From an uncultured Acidobacteriota bacterium (GTDB lineage Bacteria > Acidobacteriota > Blastocatellia > RBC074): a stretch of 7,846 nt of DNA. How positions within the stretch are numbered: the first letter of the stretch is position 1; each line of letters begins with the position of its first letter. Positions 1-7,454 of the stretch are shown here, piece by piece. Under the pieces are notes generated by a model. That model searched no databases and was not told where the DNA came from. It saw only the letters and a list, made by a program, of their open reading frames with translations. The DNA lies in NCBI GenBank assembly GCA_937967285.1, contig CALBSU010000345.1, positions 1 through 7,846 on the forward strand. Direction: 5' to 3'. The translations under genes were made by a program, and so were the position numbers.

Positions 1-65
1 TCAACGGCTACGGCGAACAGGTAGCCCATCTTTATAAAGGTATGGATTTGAAGAGGAATTATTAG
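1..65 (+). CDS. msrP: MsrP C-terminus, periplasmic methionine-sulfoxide reductase catalytic subunit (5' partial)
   Basis: Only the last 20 codons and the TAG stop (63-65) lie in the window; the reading frame begins at base 3. The visible tail contains NGYGEQVAHLYKGMDL and ends KRNY. This resembles the C-terminus of the molybdopterin-dependent reductase MsrP (formerly YedY), which typically ends in an 'NGY-EQV--LY-GMDL' pattern. MsrP is exported by the Tat pathway and reduces methionine sulfoxide in periplasmic proteins. The next gene on the same strand, msrQ, encodes its usual membrane partner, and this strongly supports the call. With so few residues the identification depends on this tail and the neighbour together; no catalytic residue can be checked here. 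Confidence 0.85.
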   Translation, partial: NGYGEQVAHLYKGMDLKRNY

Positions 66-83
66 GCAGCAGGCGGCAGGCAG
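63..83. repeat. Heptamer tandem repeat, left copy
   Basis: Nearly three units of a GGCAGCA-like heptamer (GGCAGCA, GGCGGCA, GGCAG) begin at the msrP stop codon. An 11-base stretch, TAGGCAGCAGG (63-73), is the exact reverse complement of 153-163. Relative to the right copy, this one carries one extra heptamer. Short heptamer arrays of this kind are known between genes in cyanobacteria (STRR elements) and, from memory, in some Acidobacteriota. Confidence 0.7.
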
Positions 84-100
84 TTCTTTTCATTAAAGTT

Positions 101-139
101 GGCTTTTTCAAAGCCTGATAGCGGATTTAACATTTCCGC
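101..139 (+). other. Two small hairpins between msrP and msrQ
   Basis: GGCTTT (101-106) pairs with AAAGCC (110-115) across a 3-base loop. GCGGA (121-125) pairs with TCCGC (135-139) across a 9-base loop. Neither is followed by a T run, so they do not look like intrinsic terminators. They lie inside the segment bracketed by the inverted heptamer repeats. They could stabilise mRNA ends or tune the msrP:msrQ ratio; that role is inference. Confidence 0.4.
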
Positions 140-149
140 GCATCCTTTA

Positions 150-163
150 CTGCCTGCTGCCTA
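150..163. repeat. Heptamer tandem repeat, right inverted copy
   Basis: CTGCCTGCTGCCTA is the inverted counterpart of the repeat at 63-83, with about 1.7 heptamer units. It ends 8 bases before the msrQ ATG and occupies the place where a Shine-Dalgarno sequence would normally lie; no purine-rich ribosome site is visible there. Confidence 0.65.
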
Positions 164-171
164 CTTTAACC

Positions 172-807
172 ATGACAAATATCAAATTCGCAAAACTGCT
201 GATCCTGGTAAACGGTGCGGTTCCGCTGGCGATGATGGCCTGGGACGGGTACAACCATCGGCTCGGAACAAACCCGCTGGAGTTCGTGACTCATACGACG
301 GGGATCATGACGCTGCTCTTTCTGCTGGTGACGCTGGCGGTGACGCCGGTTCGGAAGCTGCTCGGTCTGCCGTTTCTGATCAAAGCGCGGCGGATGGCGG
401 GGCTCTACGCATTCTTTTACGGAGCGCTGCACCTGTTGTGTTACGTCTGGTTCGACAAATGGTTTTCAGTTAACGCGATCGTCGAGGACACGCTCAAGCG
501 TCCGTTCATCTTCCTCGGGATGTTCGGCTTTCTGGTCATGGTGCCGCTGGCGGTGACGTCGACCAATGCGATGGTCAGGAAGCTCGGAGGGCGCAACTGG
601 AACAGGCTGCACCGGCTGGTCTATCTTGCCGCGATCGCCGGAGTCGTTCATTACTATCTGCTGGTCAAGGCCGACACTCGGATCCCGCTGGCCTTCGGCT
701 GGACGCTCCTCTTCCTGCTCGGTTACAGAGTTCTGAACAGATTCTTCCCCGAGCATACCGAGAAGCGTCCGGTGAAATCTGAAAAGCGGGACGCCGAGGC
801 CGGCTGA
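172..807 (+). CDS. msrQ: MsrQ, haem-binding membrane subunit of the MsrPQ methionine-sulfoxide reductase
   Basis: This 211-residue inner-membrane protein belongs to the ferric-reductase-like transmembrane family (formerly YedZ) and has the usual length. It passes electrons from the quinone pool or flavin reductases to periplasmic MsrP. Six hydrophobic segments are visible, near residues 6-24, 43-60, 75-95, 112-129, 149-165 and 172-190. H87 (GALHLL), H147 (RLHRLV) and H160 (VVHYY) match, in order and in spacing (60 and 13), the haem-ligand histidines I recall for E. coli MsrQ; H41 is a further conserved-looking histidine. The C-terminal tail after 195 is charged. The ATG at 172 is the only sensible start: an in-frame stop lies at 94-96, and there is no other ATG between. 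It lacks a recognisable ribosome site, so translation may depend on msrP. The neighbouring msrP supports the assignment. Confidence 0.95.
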   Translation: MTNIKFAKLLILVNGAVPLAMMAWDGYNHRLGTNPLEFVTHTTGIMTLLFLLVTLAVTPVRKLLGLPFLIKARRMAGLYAFFYGALHLLCYVWFDKWFSVNAIVEDTLKRPFIFLGMFGFLVMVPLAVTSTNAMVRKLGGRNWNRLHRLVYLAAIAGVVHYYLLVKADTRIPLAFGWTLLFLLGYRVLNRFFPEHTEKRPVKSEKRDAEAG

Positions 808-814
808 TGAATCG

Positions 815-819
<5 letters not shown>
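806..819. other. Small palindrome over the two convergent stop codons
   Basis: GATGA (806-810) and TCATC (815-819) form a 5-bp inverted repeat with a 4-base loop. It covers the msrQ stop (805-807) and the stop of the opposing isomerase gene (815-817). No T tract follows on either strand. It is too weak to call a bidirectional terminator. Confidence 0.25.
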
Positions 820-1699
<880 letters not shown>

Positions 1700-1717
1700 G
1701 ATATTCAGTCCATTGGT

Positions 1718-2500
1718 TCATGAAATGGTTACGCGCCCTTTCGGCGACGAAATCGTCGCGATCAGGCGCGGAGATGATCCGATATTTACAACCGCATCGA
1801 TTCCGAGATTCGCGAGCGTTGTCTTCAATTGATCGGGCTGCGGATGTTCAAACCGCAGATCCTCGAGCGAACATCCGGCCGGCGAGTCCTCAGCCGGATG
1901 AAGGCTGCCGGCGCCCCATTCGATGAAGAACGGAACGGGTCCGCCGGACTGGCCGGCAATGGTCAGAGTTCTCCAGCTCAGGATTTTCCCGTCCGGCCGG
2001 GACCTGGAGCCGTCAATCGGTCCGTCAACTCGATAACCCGCGGCTTGAGCAAGGCGGGTCTTTTCCTCAACCGAGTCGGTCGCGGAAGCCCAGGTGACGA
2101 GCTTCGGCACGGTCAGTCCGCTGAGATCGCCGAATCTGCCGATCACGCCGGTCTGTGCCGGATCAGGCGCAATCACCTCGAGATAGCGACGGCCGCCGAG
2201 CGAGAGAAGCGCATTGCGAGTTCCGCCGCCCGGATGGACGCCGCCGAACACTGCCCTGACGCCCAGGTTGTTCTCTGTCCAGGCGATGCCGCTGTCGAGA
2301 TCGGAAAATCCGAAGACGAGATGATCGACTGCTTCTACTGCCAAGACCAGTCCTTTCTTTGCCTGTACCCTGTCATCAGCCGCAGGCGGCCTCTCCCCGG
2401 AACGGCACCCGGTCAGTGCGGCCATGCAGGAAAATCCCGCAGCCGCCAGAAATCCCCGACGCGCGATCGGCCGGTTCACGTATCCATCATTCATCTTCAT
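1718..2500 (-). CDS. Tat-type lipoprotein with glyoxalase-3-like (VOC) fold
   Basis: This 260-residue protein has a twin-arginine motif (ARRGFLAA, around residues 13-20) followed by a lipobox, ALTGC, with C32 as the predicted lipidated cysteine. It should be a folded, exported lipoprotein. The mature part opens with VEAVDHLVFGFSDLD (55-69) and continues with GGTRNALLSLGGRRYLEVIAPD (92-113), the pattern of the glyoxalase-like PF13468 family. H60 and E109 are plausible metal ligands. VOC-fold proteins include glyoxalases, dioxygenases and binding proteins, so the reaction cannot be named. Start: ATG at 2500, or two codons in at 2494; neither has a clear ribosome site, and the choice does not affect the signal. 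It is the first gene of a probable operon with the TIM-barrel gene, sharing its export route. Confidence 0.85.
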   Translation of the reverse strand: MKMNDGYVNRPIARRGFLAAAGFSCMAALTGCRSGERPPAADDRVQAKKGLVLAVEAVDHLVFGFSDLDSGIAWTENNLGVRAVFGGVHPGGGTRNALLSLGGRRYLEVIAPDPAQTGVIGRFGDLSGLTVPKLVTWASATDSVEEKTRLAQAAGYRVDGPIDGSRSRPDGKILSWRTLTIAGQSGGPVPFFIEWGAGSLHPAEDSPAGCSLEDLRFEHPQPDQLKTTLANLGIDAVVNIGSSPRLIATISSPKGRVTIS

Positions 2501-2548
2501 CCAGGTTACCGAGTCCGTTCCGCAAAATTGATTGGTGCGTTTGCCCCG

Positions 2549-2554
2549 ATTCTA
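2549..2554 (-). promoter_or_regulatory. Possible -10 element for the minus-strand operon
   Basis: Read on the minus strand this is TAGAAT, a 5/6 match to TATAAT. It would give a leader of about 40 bases before the ATG at 2500. No convincing -35 box lies at the right distance, so this is a weak suggestion only. Confidence 0.22.
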
Positions 2555-2591
2555 CCCCCAAACCCCATCTTCCGAAAATGTTCGTCTGCTG

Positions 2592-2620
2592 TTGTCCGGA
2601 AGAAGAGTCGATGGGAAAAT
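2592..2620 (+). promoter_or_regulatory. Candidate sigma70-type promoter for the serine hydrolase gene
   Basis: TTGTCC (2592-2597) and GAAAAT (2615-2620) are separated by 17 bases; each matches 4 of 6 consensus bases. Transcription would start near 2627, placing the dyad at 2646-2669 just downstream. Vegetative promoters in this lineage are poorly known, so confidence is low. Confidence 0.3.
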
Positions 2621-2645
2621 GTGGCAACTTCAAATTCAACGTCCG

Positions 2646-2669
2646 TCATTGCATTGTGAGTTGCAATGA
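2646..2669. promoter_or_regulatory. 8+8 bp dyad in the divergent intergenic region
   Basis: TCATTGCA (2646-2653) is the exact reverse complement of TGCAATGA (2662-2669), with an 8-base spacer. The 24-base dyad has the size and symmetry of an operator for a dimeric repressor. If it is transcribed it would also form an 8-bp stem-loop. It sits between the divergent minus-strand operon and the serine hydrolase gene. No regulator gene is visible nearby. Confidence 0.45.
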
Positions 2670-2704
2670 TTTCGGATTCCGACGATCGCGGCGATACACA
2701 AATC

Positions 2705-2708
2705 GAGG
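2705..2708 (+). promoter_or_regulatory. Ribosome binding site that decides the serine hydrolase start
   Basis: GAGG with an 8-base spacing to the ATG at 2717 supports that start over the in-frame ATG at 2666. The upstream ATG lies inside the dyad and would bury the signal peptide 17 residues in. Confidence 0.6.
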
Positions 2709-2716
2709 CAGCTGAG

Positions 2717-3946
2717 ATGAAGAGAAGACCGGGCGCATTCCTTTGCGCAGTTTTATTCTTTCTGACGATTATGATGGAAACAGGACAGGGGCAGACACCC
2801 AGAAACTTCGGGCAGGCAAGGCGCGAACTGAAGACCTGGTACGAACAGGCCATGAAAAAACATGGCATCGTGGGCAGCAGCCTCATGCTCCTGCAGGACA
2901 ATCAGGTCATCGCCCAGGAATTTTACGGCCTCGCAAACAGCGAGAAGCAGCAACCGGTCAACGAGGCGACCATCTACCACTGGGCATCGATCACCAAGAC
3001 ACTGACGGCAGTGGCGATCATGCAACTGCGCGATCGCGGCCTGCTCAAGCTGGAAGATCCGATCGTCAAATATCTGCCCGAACTGCGTGCGGTCCACAAT
3101 TCGCACGGATCGATGGATGAGATCACGATCCGCCATCTGTTGACGCACAGCGCGGGCTTTCGCGCCGCAACCTGGCCGTGGGGCGGCGACAAGGAATGGC
3201 ACCCTCACGAGCCCGCGAAGTGGTCCCAGATCGTCGCCATGCTCCCTTACACTCAGATCGAGTTCAAACCCGGTAGTAAATTCAGCTATTCCAACCCCGG
3301 CATCATCTTTCTGGGCCGCGTGATCGAGGAACTGACCGGCGACGATTACGAAGTCTACATCGACAAGAACATCTTCAAGCCGCTCGAGATGTATCAGAGT
3401 TATTTCGACACGACGCCTTATCACCTGATCGGCAACCGGTCACACAGCTACTATTTCAAGGATGGAAACCTGACGCCGGCCCGGTTCGACGTCGATACCG
3501 GCATCACTGTCTCGAACGGCGGACTGAACGCGCCGCTGACGGATATGGTCAAATACATCAATTTCCTGACCGGCGATGCCCGCCGCCAGTCGGCGTATGA
3601 CCGCATCCTCAAACGCGAATCTCTGCTCGAGATGTTCCGCCCACAGATCGACATCGCCGCCGGCGAGCTGCCCCAGCAGGAAGGCCGGAACCGCAAGGAC
3701 TCGATCGGCCTGACATTCTTTGTCGAGGAGAACTTCGGAATGCGGTTCATCGGTCACAGCGGCAGCCAGAACGGCTTCATCTCGCATTTCTACATCCGGC
3801 CCGAATCCCGGACCGCTTACATCGTCGCTTTCAACACGCATGCCATGCCGACCGGGAAGGATTCCAGCCGCGACACGCGGCTGCTCGACCGTGAGTTGAA
3901 GGAATTTCTTTTCGAGAAGATTTTCACCGTCTTCGCCGCAAAATAG
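2717..3946 (+). CDS. Exported serine hydrolase, class-C beta-lactamase-related family
   Basis: This 409-residue protein belongs to the beta-lactamase/penicillin-binding-like family PF00144. It starts with a signal peptide: KRR, then a hydrophobic stretch to about residue 20, with cleavage probably near QGQ-TP at 24-28. All three catalytic motifs are present: SITK (S91-K94, SxxK, nucleophile and base), YSN (191-193), and HSG (347-349, replacing the KTG of true lactamases). The family's HLLTHSAG box lies at 140-147. There is no extra C-terminal domain. Members include esterases, D-amino-peptidases, peptidoglycan-modifying enzymes and AmpC; nothing here shows antibiotic hydrolysis. The start at 2717 is chosen for its ribosome site and the position of the signal peptide. 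The gene is divergent from the VOC/TIM-barrel pair and is followed by a 143-base gap, so it is probably monocistronic. Confidence 0.92.
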   Translation: MKRRPGAFLCAVLFFLTIMMETGQGQTPRNFGQARRELKTWYEQAMKKHGIVGSSLMLLQDNQVIAQEFYGLANSEKQQPVNEATIYHWASITKTLTAVAIMQLRDRGLLKLEDPIVKYLPELRAVHNSHGSMDEITIRHLLTHSAGFRAATWPWGGDKEWHPHEPAKWSQIVAMLPYTQIEFKPGSKFSYSNPGIIFLGRVIEELTGDDYEVYIDKNIFKPLEMYQSYFDTTPYHLIGNRSHSYYFKDGNLTPARFDVDTGITVSNGGLNAPLTDMVKYINFLTGDARRQSAYDRILKRESLLEMFRPQIDIAAGELPQQEGRNRKDSIGLTFFVEENFGMRFIGHSGSQNGFISHFYIRPESRTAYIVAFNTHAMPTGKDSSRDTRLLDRELKEFLFEKIFTVFAAK

Positions 3947-3983
3947 GGCGGAATCGCAAAGCTGAAAATCAGTGGTCTGACGA

Positions 3984-4011
3984 TTGACAGGCCGTCTGAA
4001 TAAGATACCAT
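3984..4011 (+). promoter_or_regulatory. Candidate promoter for the glycosyltransferase gene set
   Basis: TTGACA (3984-3989) is a perfect -35 consensus. TACCAT (4006-4011) follows after 16 bases and matches 4 of 6 bases of the -10 box. Transcription would start near 4018. The -10 box lies within the left arm of the inverted repeat at 3991-4040, so a protein bound there could control the promoter. Confidence 0.4.
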
Positions 4012-4040
4012 GCTGGTTTGTTTAGGTATTTTCAGGCGGC
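3991..4040 (+). repeat. Long imperfect inverted repeat (stem-loop) upstream of the glycosyltransferase gene
   Basis: GCCGTCTGAA (3991-4000) pairs with TTCAGGCGGC (4031-4040) along all ten positions if one G-U pair is allowed. After a 3-base bulge (4001-4003), GATACC (4004-4009) pairs with GGTATT (4025-4030), again with one G-U. The loop is 15 bases (4010-4024). No T tract follows, so it is not a standard terminator. It could be an operator, a leader structure, a terminator of another type for the upstream gene, or a small repeat element. Confidence 0.65.
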
Positions 4041-4079
4041 GGATCGAGCGATCGACCCGTCAAACGCAATCATTTATAC

Positions 4080-4083
4080 AGGA
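4080..4083 (+). promoter_or_regulatory. Ribosome binding site that decides the glycosyltransferase start
   Basis: AGGA lies 6 bases before the GTG at 4090. The longer in-frame candidate, TTG at 4018, has no such site and lies in the loop of the inverted repeat. Confidence 0.5.
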
Positions 4084-4089
4084 TTCAAA

Positions 4090-5706
4090 GTGGCCCAATT
4101 TCTTACGATAATCAGTCTGCTGTTTCAGGCGCCGTCGCCCGAGGAAGCGAAGATCGCAATCGATCCGATCATGCGGCACGGGCGCGACAACATCAGCTTT
4201 CTATACTCGCTCGATGCGTTCGACTGGACGATCATCATCATGTATTTCACGATCCTGACGCTGCTGGCGGTTCTCGGCGTATATCGGATTCGGATGGTCT
4301 ATCAGTTCTGGCGCTATCGAAACGTCAAGCCGCATCCGATGCGGAGCTGGTCAGAGGCCGAGCTTCCGCCGATCACCGTTCAGTTGCCGCTGTTCAACGA
4401 GCTGTACGTGGTCGAACGTCTGCTCGAATCGGTGACGCAGCTCGATTACCCGCGCCATCTGCTGGAAATCCAGGTGCTTGACGATTCGACCGACGAGACT
4501 GTCGGGATCTCTGAAGCGGCGGTCGCGAAGTATCGCGCCCTGGGATTCGACATCCACTACATTCACCGGACCGACCGGACCGGCTTCAAGGCCGGAGCGC
4601 TCGAGAACGGACTCAAGCTGGCGAAGGGCAAACTGGTCGCGGTCTTCGACGCGGATTTCATGCCGAAACCCGACTGCCTGCGCAGGATGGTCGATTACTT
4701 CACCGACGAACGGATCGGCATGGTCCAGATGCGGTGGGGACACATCAACGCCAACTATTCGCTGCTGACGCGGATGCAGGAGATCCTGCTCGACGGCCAT
4801 TTCGTGGTCGAACAGACCTCGCGCAACCGGACCGGCGCATTCTTCAATTTCAACGGAACAGCCGGAATGTGGCGTCGCGAAGCCATCGAGTGGAGCGGCG
4901 GATGGCAGCACGATACGCTGACCGAAGACACCGATCTGAGCTTCAGAGCGCAGCTGATGGGCTGGCGATTCGTCTACCTGCTCGACGACGAGGTCCCCGC
5001 CGAGCTGCCGGTCGATATGAACGCCTTCAAGGTCCAGCAGCGTCGCTGGGCGAAGGGGCTCGTCCAGGTAGGGCTCAAGCTGATGCCCAGAATCTGGAAG
5101 CATCCGAAGCTCAGCCTTCAGCAGAAGACAGAGCTCTTCTTCCGCCTTTTCGGGAACTGCGCGGCGATGCTCATGATCCTGCTCAGCCTGCTGCATATCC
5201 CGGTCCTGATCGTCAGATTCAATCAGGGCTTCTTCCATATGCTGCTGCTCGACGTGCCGCTCATGCTCTTTGCGACATTCTCGGTCGTCAGCTTCTACGG
5301 CACATCGATCTATTACCGCTATCCGAATGAAAAGTGGCGCTTCTGGCTGATTCCTCTGGCGATGGCGATCGGCATCGGAATGGTCTTCTCGAACACCAAG
5401 GCGGTACTCGAAGCCCTTTTCGGAATCAAGTCCGGATTCGTCAGGACGCCCAAGTACAAGGTCGAGAACGCGAAGGACAGCTGGATGCAGGTGGCAATGA
5501 AGTACAGGCGCAAGAAAGGCTGGCTGCCTGTGCTCGAACTGCTCTTCGCTCTCTACTTCGTCGGAGCAGTGGCCTATGCCATTCGGAGCGGTATCTACGC
5601 TACCATCCCGTTTCTGCTGATCTTTCTGGTCGGTTATGGATTTGTGGCTTTCATGTCGCTCTTCCAGGGAAGTTTCCAGAAACTGTTCGATATCTTTCGA
5701 CGGTAG
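4090..5706 (+). CDS. Membrane glycosyltransferase family 2, cellulose-synthase/CslA-like
   Basis: This 538-residue processive GT2 enzyme (from GTG 4090) should polymerise a beta-linked polysaccharide from nucleotide sugars at the inner membrane and thread it outward. The catalytic motifs are complete: DDS (131-133), DAD (187-189), TED (278-280) and QQRRW (316-320), i.e. the D, DxD, ED, QxxRW signature. FNFNGTAGMWRREAI and the QHDTLTEDTDLS stretch are typical of the CslA-like/cellulose-synthase-like branch. Hydrophobic segments lie near 1-13 (short), 45-65, 354-374, 384-403, 417-436, 479-497 and 502-524. There is no PilZ domain, so c-di-GMP activation of the BcsA type is not expected. No BcsB, BcsC or cellulase gene is nearby. 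The sugar (glucose, mannose or other) cannot be read from the sequence. The zinc-ribbon gene follows 15 bases after the stop. Confidence 0.92.
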   Translation: MAQFLTIISLLFQAPSPEEAKIAIDPIMRHGRDNISFLYSLDAFDWTIIIMYFTILTLLAVLGVYRIRMVYQFWRYRNVKPHPMRSWSEAELPPITVQLPLFNELYVVERLLESVTQLDYPRHLLEIQVLDDSTDETVGISEAAVAKYRALGFDIHYIHRTDRTGFKAGALENGLKLAKGKLVAVFDADFMPKPDCLRRMVDYFTDERIGMVQMRWGHINANYSLLTRMQEILLDGHFVVEQTSRNRTGAFFNFNGTAGMWRREAIEWSGGWQHDTLTEDTDLSFRAQLMGWRFVYLLDDEVPAELPVDMNAFKVQQRRWAKGLVQVGLKLMPRIWKHPKLSLQQKTELFFRLFGNCAAMLMILLSLLHIPVLIVRFNQGFFHMLLLDVPLMLFATFSVVSFYGTSIYYRYPNEKWRFWLIPLAMAIGIGMVFSNTKAVLEALFGIKSGFVRTPKYKVENAKDSWMQVAMKYRRKKGWLPVLELLFALYFVGAVAYAIRSGIYATIPFLLIFLVGYGFVAFMSLFQGSFQKLFDIFRR

Positions 5707-5719
5707 CTGCGAGGATTAA

Positions 5720-6258
<539 letters not shown>

Positions 6259-6276
6259 CCGGATAAATGTGTGCAT

Positions 6277-6282
6277 GGAGGA
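6277..6282 (+). promoter_or_regulatory. Ribosome binding site that decides the start of zinc-ribbon protein 2
   Basis: GGAGGA lies 6 bases before the ATG at 6289. An in-frame GTG at 6271 would put this site inside the coding region and add six residues before the ribbon, so 6289 is preferred. Confidence 0.75.
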
Positions 6283-6288
6283 ATCGGC

Positions 6289-6873
6289 ATGTTCTGTCCA
6301 CAGTGCGGAAACGAGTCTCGCGATAACACCAGGTTCTGCAAGTCCTGCGGCGCTAATCTCAATAACATCAAGAAAGCGATGACGTACGGGACCAGTGATG
6401 CCAAGGGCAGCGACTGGATCAAAGCCGAATACGATTACTGGATGGACGAGATTAAGAGCTCGAGGAAGAAAACTCCCGAGGAGAAGCGGCTCGAGGAGAT
6501 AAAAGGCGGCGTGATCACCACGCTGGTCGGGATCGGGACGACATTCTTTCTCTACTTCCTGATGACGGCCATAGCGCAAAACGCAGGGGATGGGGCAGAC
6601 ATCCTGCTGGTGGTTCGATGGGTAGGACTGGTTCCGCTGCTGATCGGACTGGGAATCCTCTTCAACGGTCTTGTCATCAGCAAACGTCTGGTCGAAATGA
6701 AGAACCGCCGCGAACAGACTTACACTCCGCCGGAAGGCACGTTCGAATCGATAGACACCGCACGGATGCTTGGTGAACCCTCAAACAATGATTTCAGCGT
6801 GACCGAGCCGACGACCACGAAGCTCAGGGAACCGGTCCCGGTCAAAACAAAAACCACATCTGAAACTAACTGA
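6289..6873 (+). CDS. Zinc-ribbon membrane protein 2, hypothetical paralogue of the preceding gene
   Basis: A 194-residue protein of unknown function. Cysteines at C3, C6, C17 and C20 (CPQCG ... CKSCG) have exactly the register of the preceding protein, and the first 11 bases of the two genes are identical. Residues 42-72 are charged and probably helical (DWIKAEYDYWMDEIKSS, then a KK/EE-rich stretch). Two hydrophobic segments follow, near 74-97 and 105-130. The polar tail contains SVTEPTTTKL (170-179), matching the motif at the end of the first protein. The helical insert before the membrane part is absent from the paralogue. The gene starts 30 bases after its upstream neighbour, with a strong ribosome site. 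It probably arose by tandem duplication and diverged. Confidence 0.83.
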   Translation: MFCPQCGNESRDNTRFCKSCGANLNNIKKAMTYGTSDAKGSDWIKAEYDYWMDEIKSSRKKTPEEKRLEEIKGGVITTLVGIGTTFFLYFLMTAIAQNAGDGADILLVVRWVGLVPLLIGLGILFNGLVISKRLVEMKNRREQTYTPPEGTFESIDTARMLGEPSNNDFSVTEPTTTKLREPVPVKTKTTSETN

Positions 6874-6916
6874 TCCAATTCATAAGATTTTACTGATCAG
6901 ACAGGAGGCTCGATAA

Positions 6917-7453
6917 ATGTATTGCACCCGTTGCGGTACACAGAACCCTGACGATGGGATGTATTGCACGAACTGTTCGGCTCGACTGGTTAAGCCAGGT
7001 GAGAGCTCAGGGCAGTTCGATCAGCCTCCTTCCGGCGGAGGATCAGCGCAACAGCCTTATGCTTCAGGGTCGGCTCAACCGCCTGCGAAAAGCGCGGAGC
7101 CGTACCCCGGCTTTCAAAGTTCGTGGTCCGGGCAGCCGGGCTACACTCCATATCCGAGCAGCTACGCCAGTCAGGGACCCATTCAGCAGGGGAGCGCGAG
7201 CGGTCGTGCGGTCGCGTCGATGATTCTGAGCATCGTTTCGGTCTTCACCTGCGGCCCGCTGCTGAGCATACCCGGCCTCATCCTCGGGAAGATGGAGCTC
7301 AACGCGATCCGGCAGGGTCAGGCTCCGGCTGCCGGCGAAACGTTCGCCAAGATCGGATTCTATCTCGGAATCGCTGCAACTGTTCTTTCATGCCTGGTAG
7401 GAATCGTCTGGCTCCTGATCGCATCGATGGGCGCAATAGCCAATGTGGGCTGA
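6917..7453 (+). CDS. Zinc-ribbon / DUF4190 membrane protein
   Basis: A 178-residue protein. The N-terminal zinc ribbon has C3, C6, C17 and C20 (CTRCG ... CTNCS), the same register as the two upstream proteins. A low-complexity linker rich in Gly, Ser, Pro, Gln and Tyr spans about 28-94. The C-terminal half resembles DUF4190: [16 protein letters not shown] (95-110), a short loop, [14 protein letters not shown] (118-131), then [15 protein letters not shown] (144-158), giving two membrane hairpin segments near 97-124 and 143-170. The function of DUF4190 is unknown. AGGAGG (6903-6908) lies 8 bases before the ATG, the strongest ribosome site in the window. The stop is one base from the start of the DUF2752 gene, so the two are probably translationally coupled. 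Confidence 0.87.
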   Translation: MYCTRCGTQNPDDGMYCTNCSARLVKPGESSGQFDQPPSGGGSAQQPYASGSAQPPAKSAEPYPGFQSSWSGQPGYTPYPSSYASQGPIQQGSASGRAVASMILSIVSVFTCGPLLSIPGLILGKMELNAIRQGQAPAAGETFAKIGFYLGIAATVLSCLVGIVWLLIASMGAIANVG

Positions 7454-7454
7454 G

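Noticed and set aside
1829..2659. 276-codon plus-strand frame opposite the VOC-fold gene
   Set aside because: It lacks any family pattern and overlaps a well-supported lipoprotein gene and the divergent promoter region.
2666..2716. Longer N-terminus for the serine hydrolase from the ATG at 2666
   Set aside because: It would place 17 acidic residues before the signal peptide and start inside the dyad; the ATG at 2717 has a good ribosome site.
2717..3946. Antibiotic-resistance beta-lactamase (AmpC)
   Set aside because: The family motifs are present, but HSG replaces KTG and most such proteins in environmental bacteria are esterases or peptidases; no adjacent ampR-like regulator is seen.
4018..4089. 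Longer N-terminus for the glycosyltransferase from TTG at 4018
   Set aside because: There is no ribosome site, and the start lies in the loop of the inverted repeat at about the predicted transcription start; GTG 4090 is better supported.
4010..4111. 33-residue upstream frame (ATG 4010) overlapping the glycosyltransferase start
   Set aside because: It has no ribosome site, is Arg/Gln-rich without a pattern, and may lie upstream of the transcription start. A leader peptide is possible but unsupported.
4351..5238. 295-codon open frame on the minus strand inside the glycosyltransferase gene
   Set aside because: It is a mirror of the GT2 coding frame; its product is charged, low in identifiable motifs, and has no ribosome site worth noting.
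6271..6288. GTG start at 6271 for zinc-ribbon protein 2
   Set aside because: It would translate through the GGAGGA site; the paralogue begins directly with MFCP, matching the ATG at 6289.
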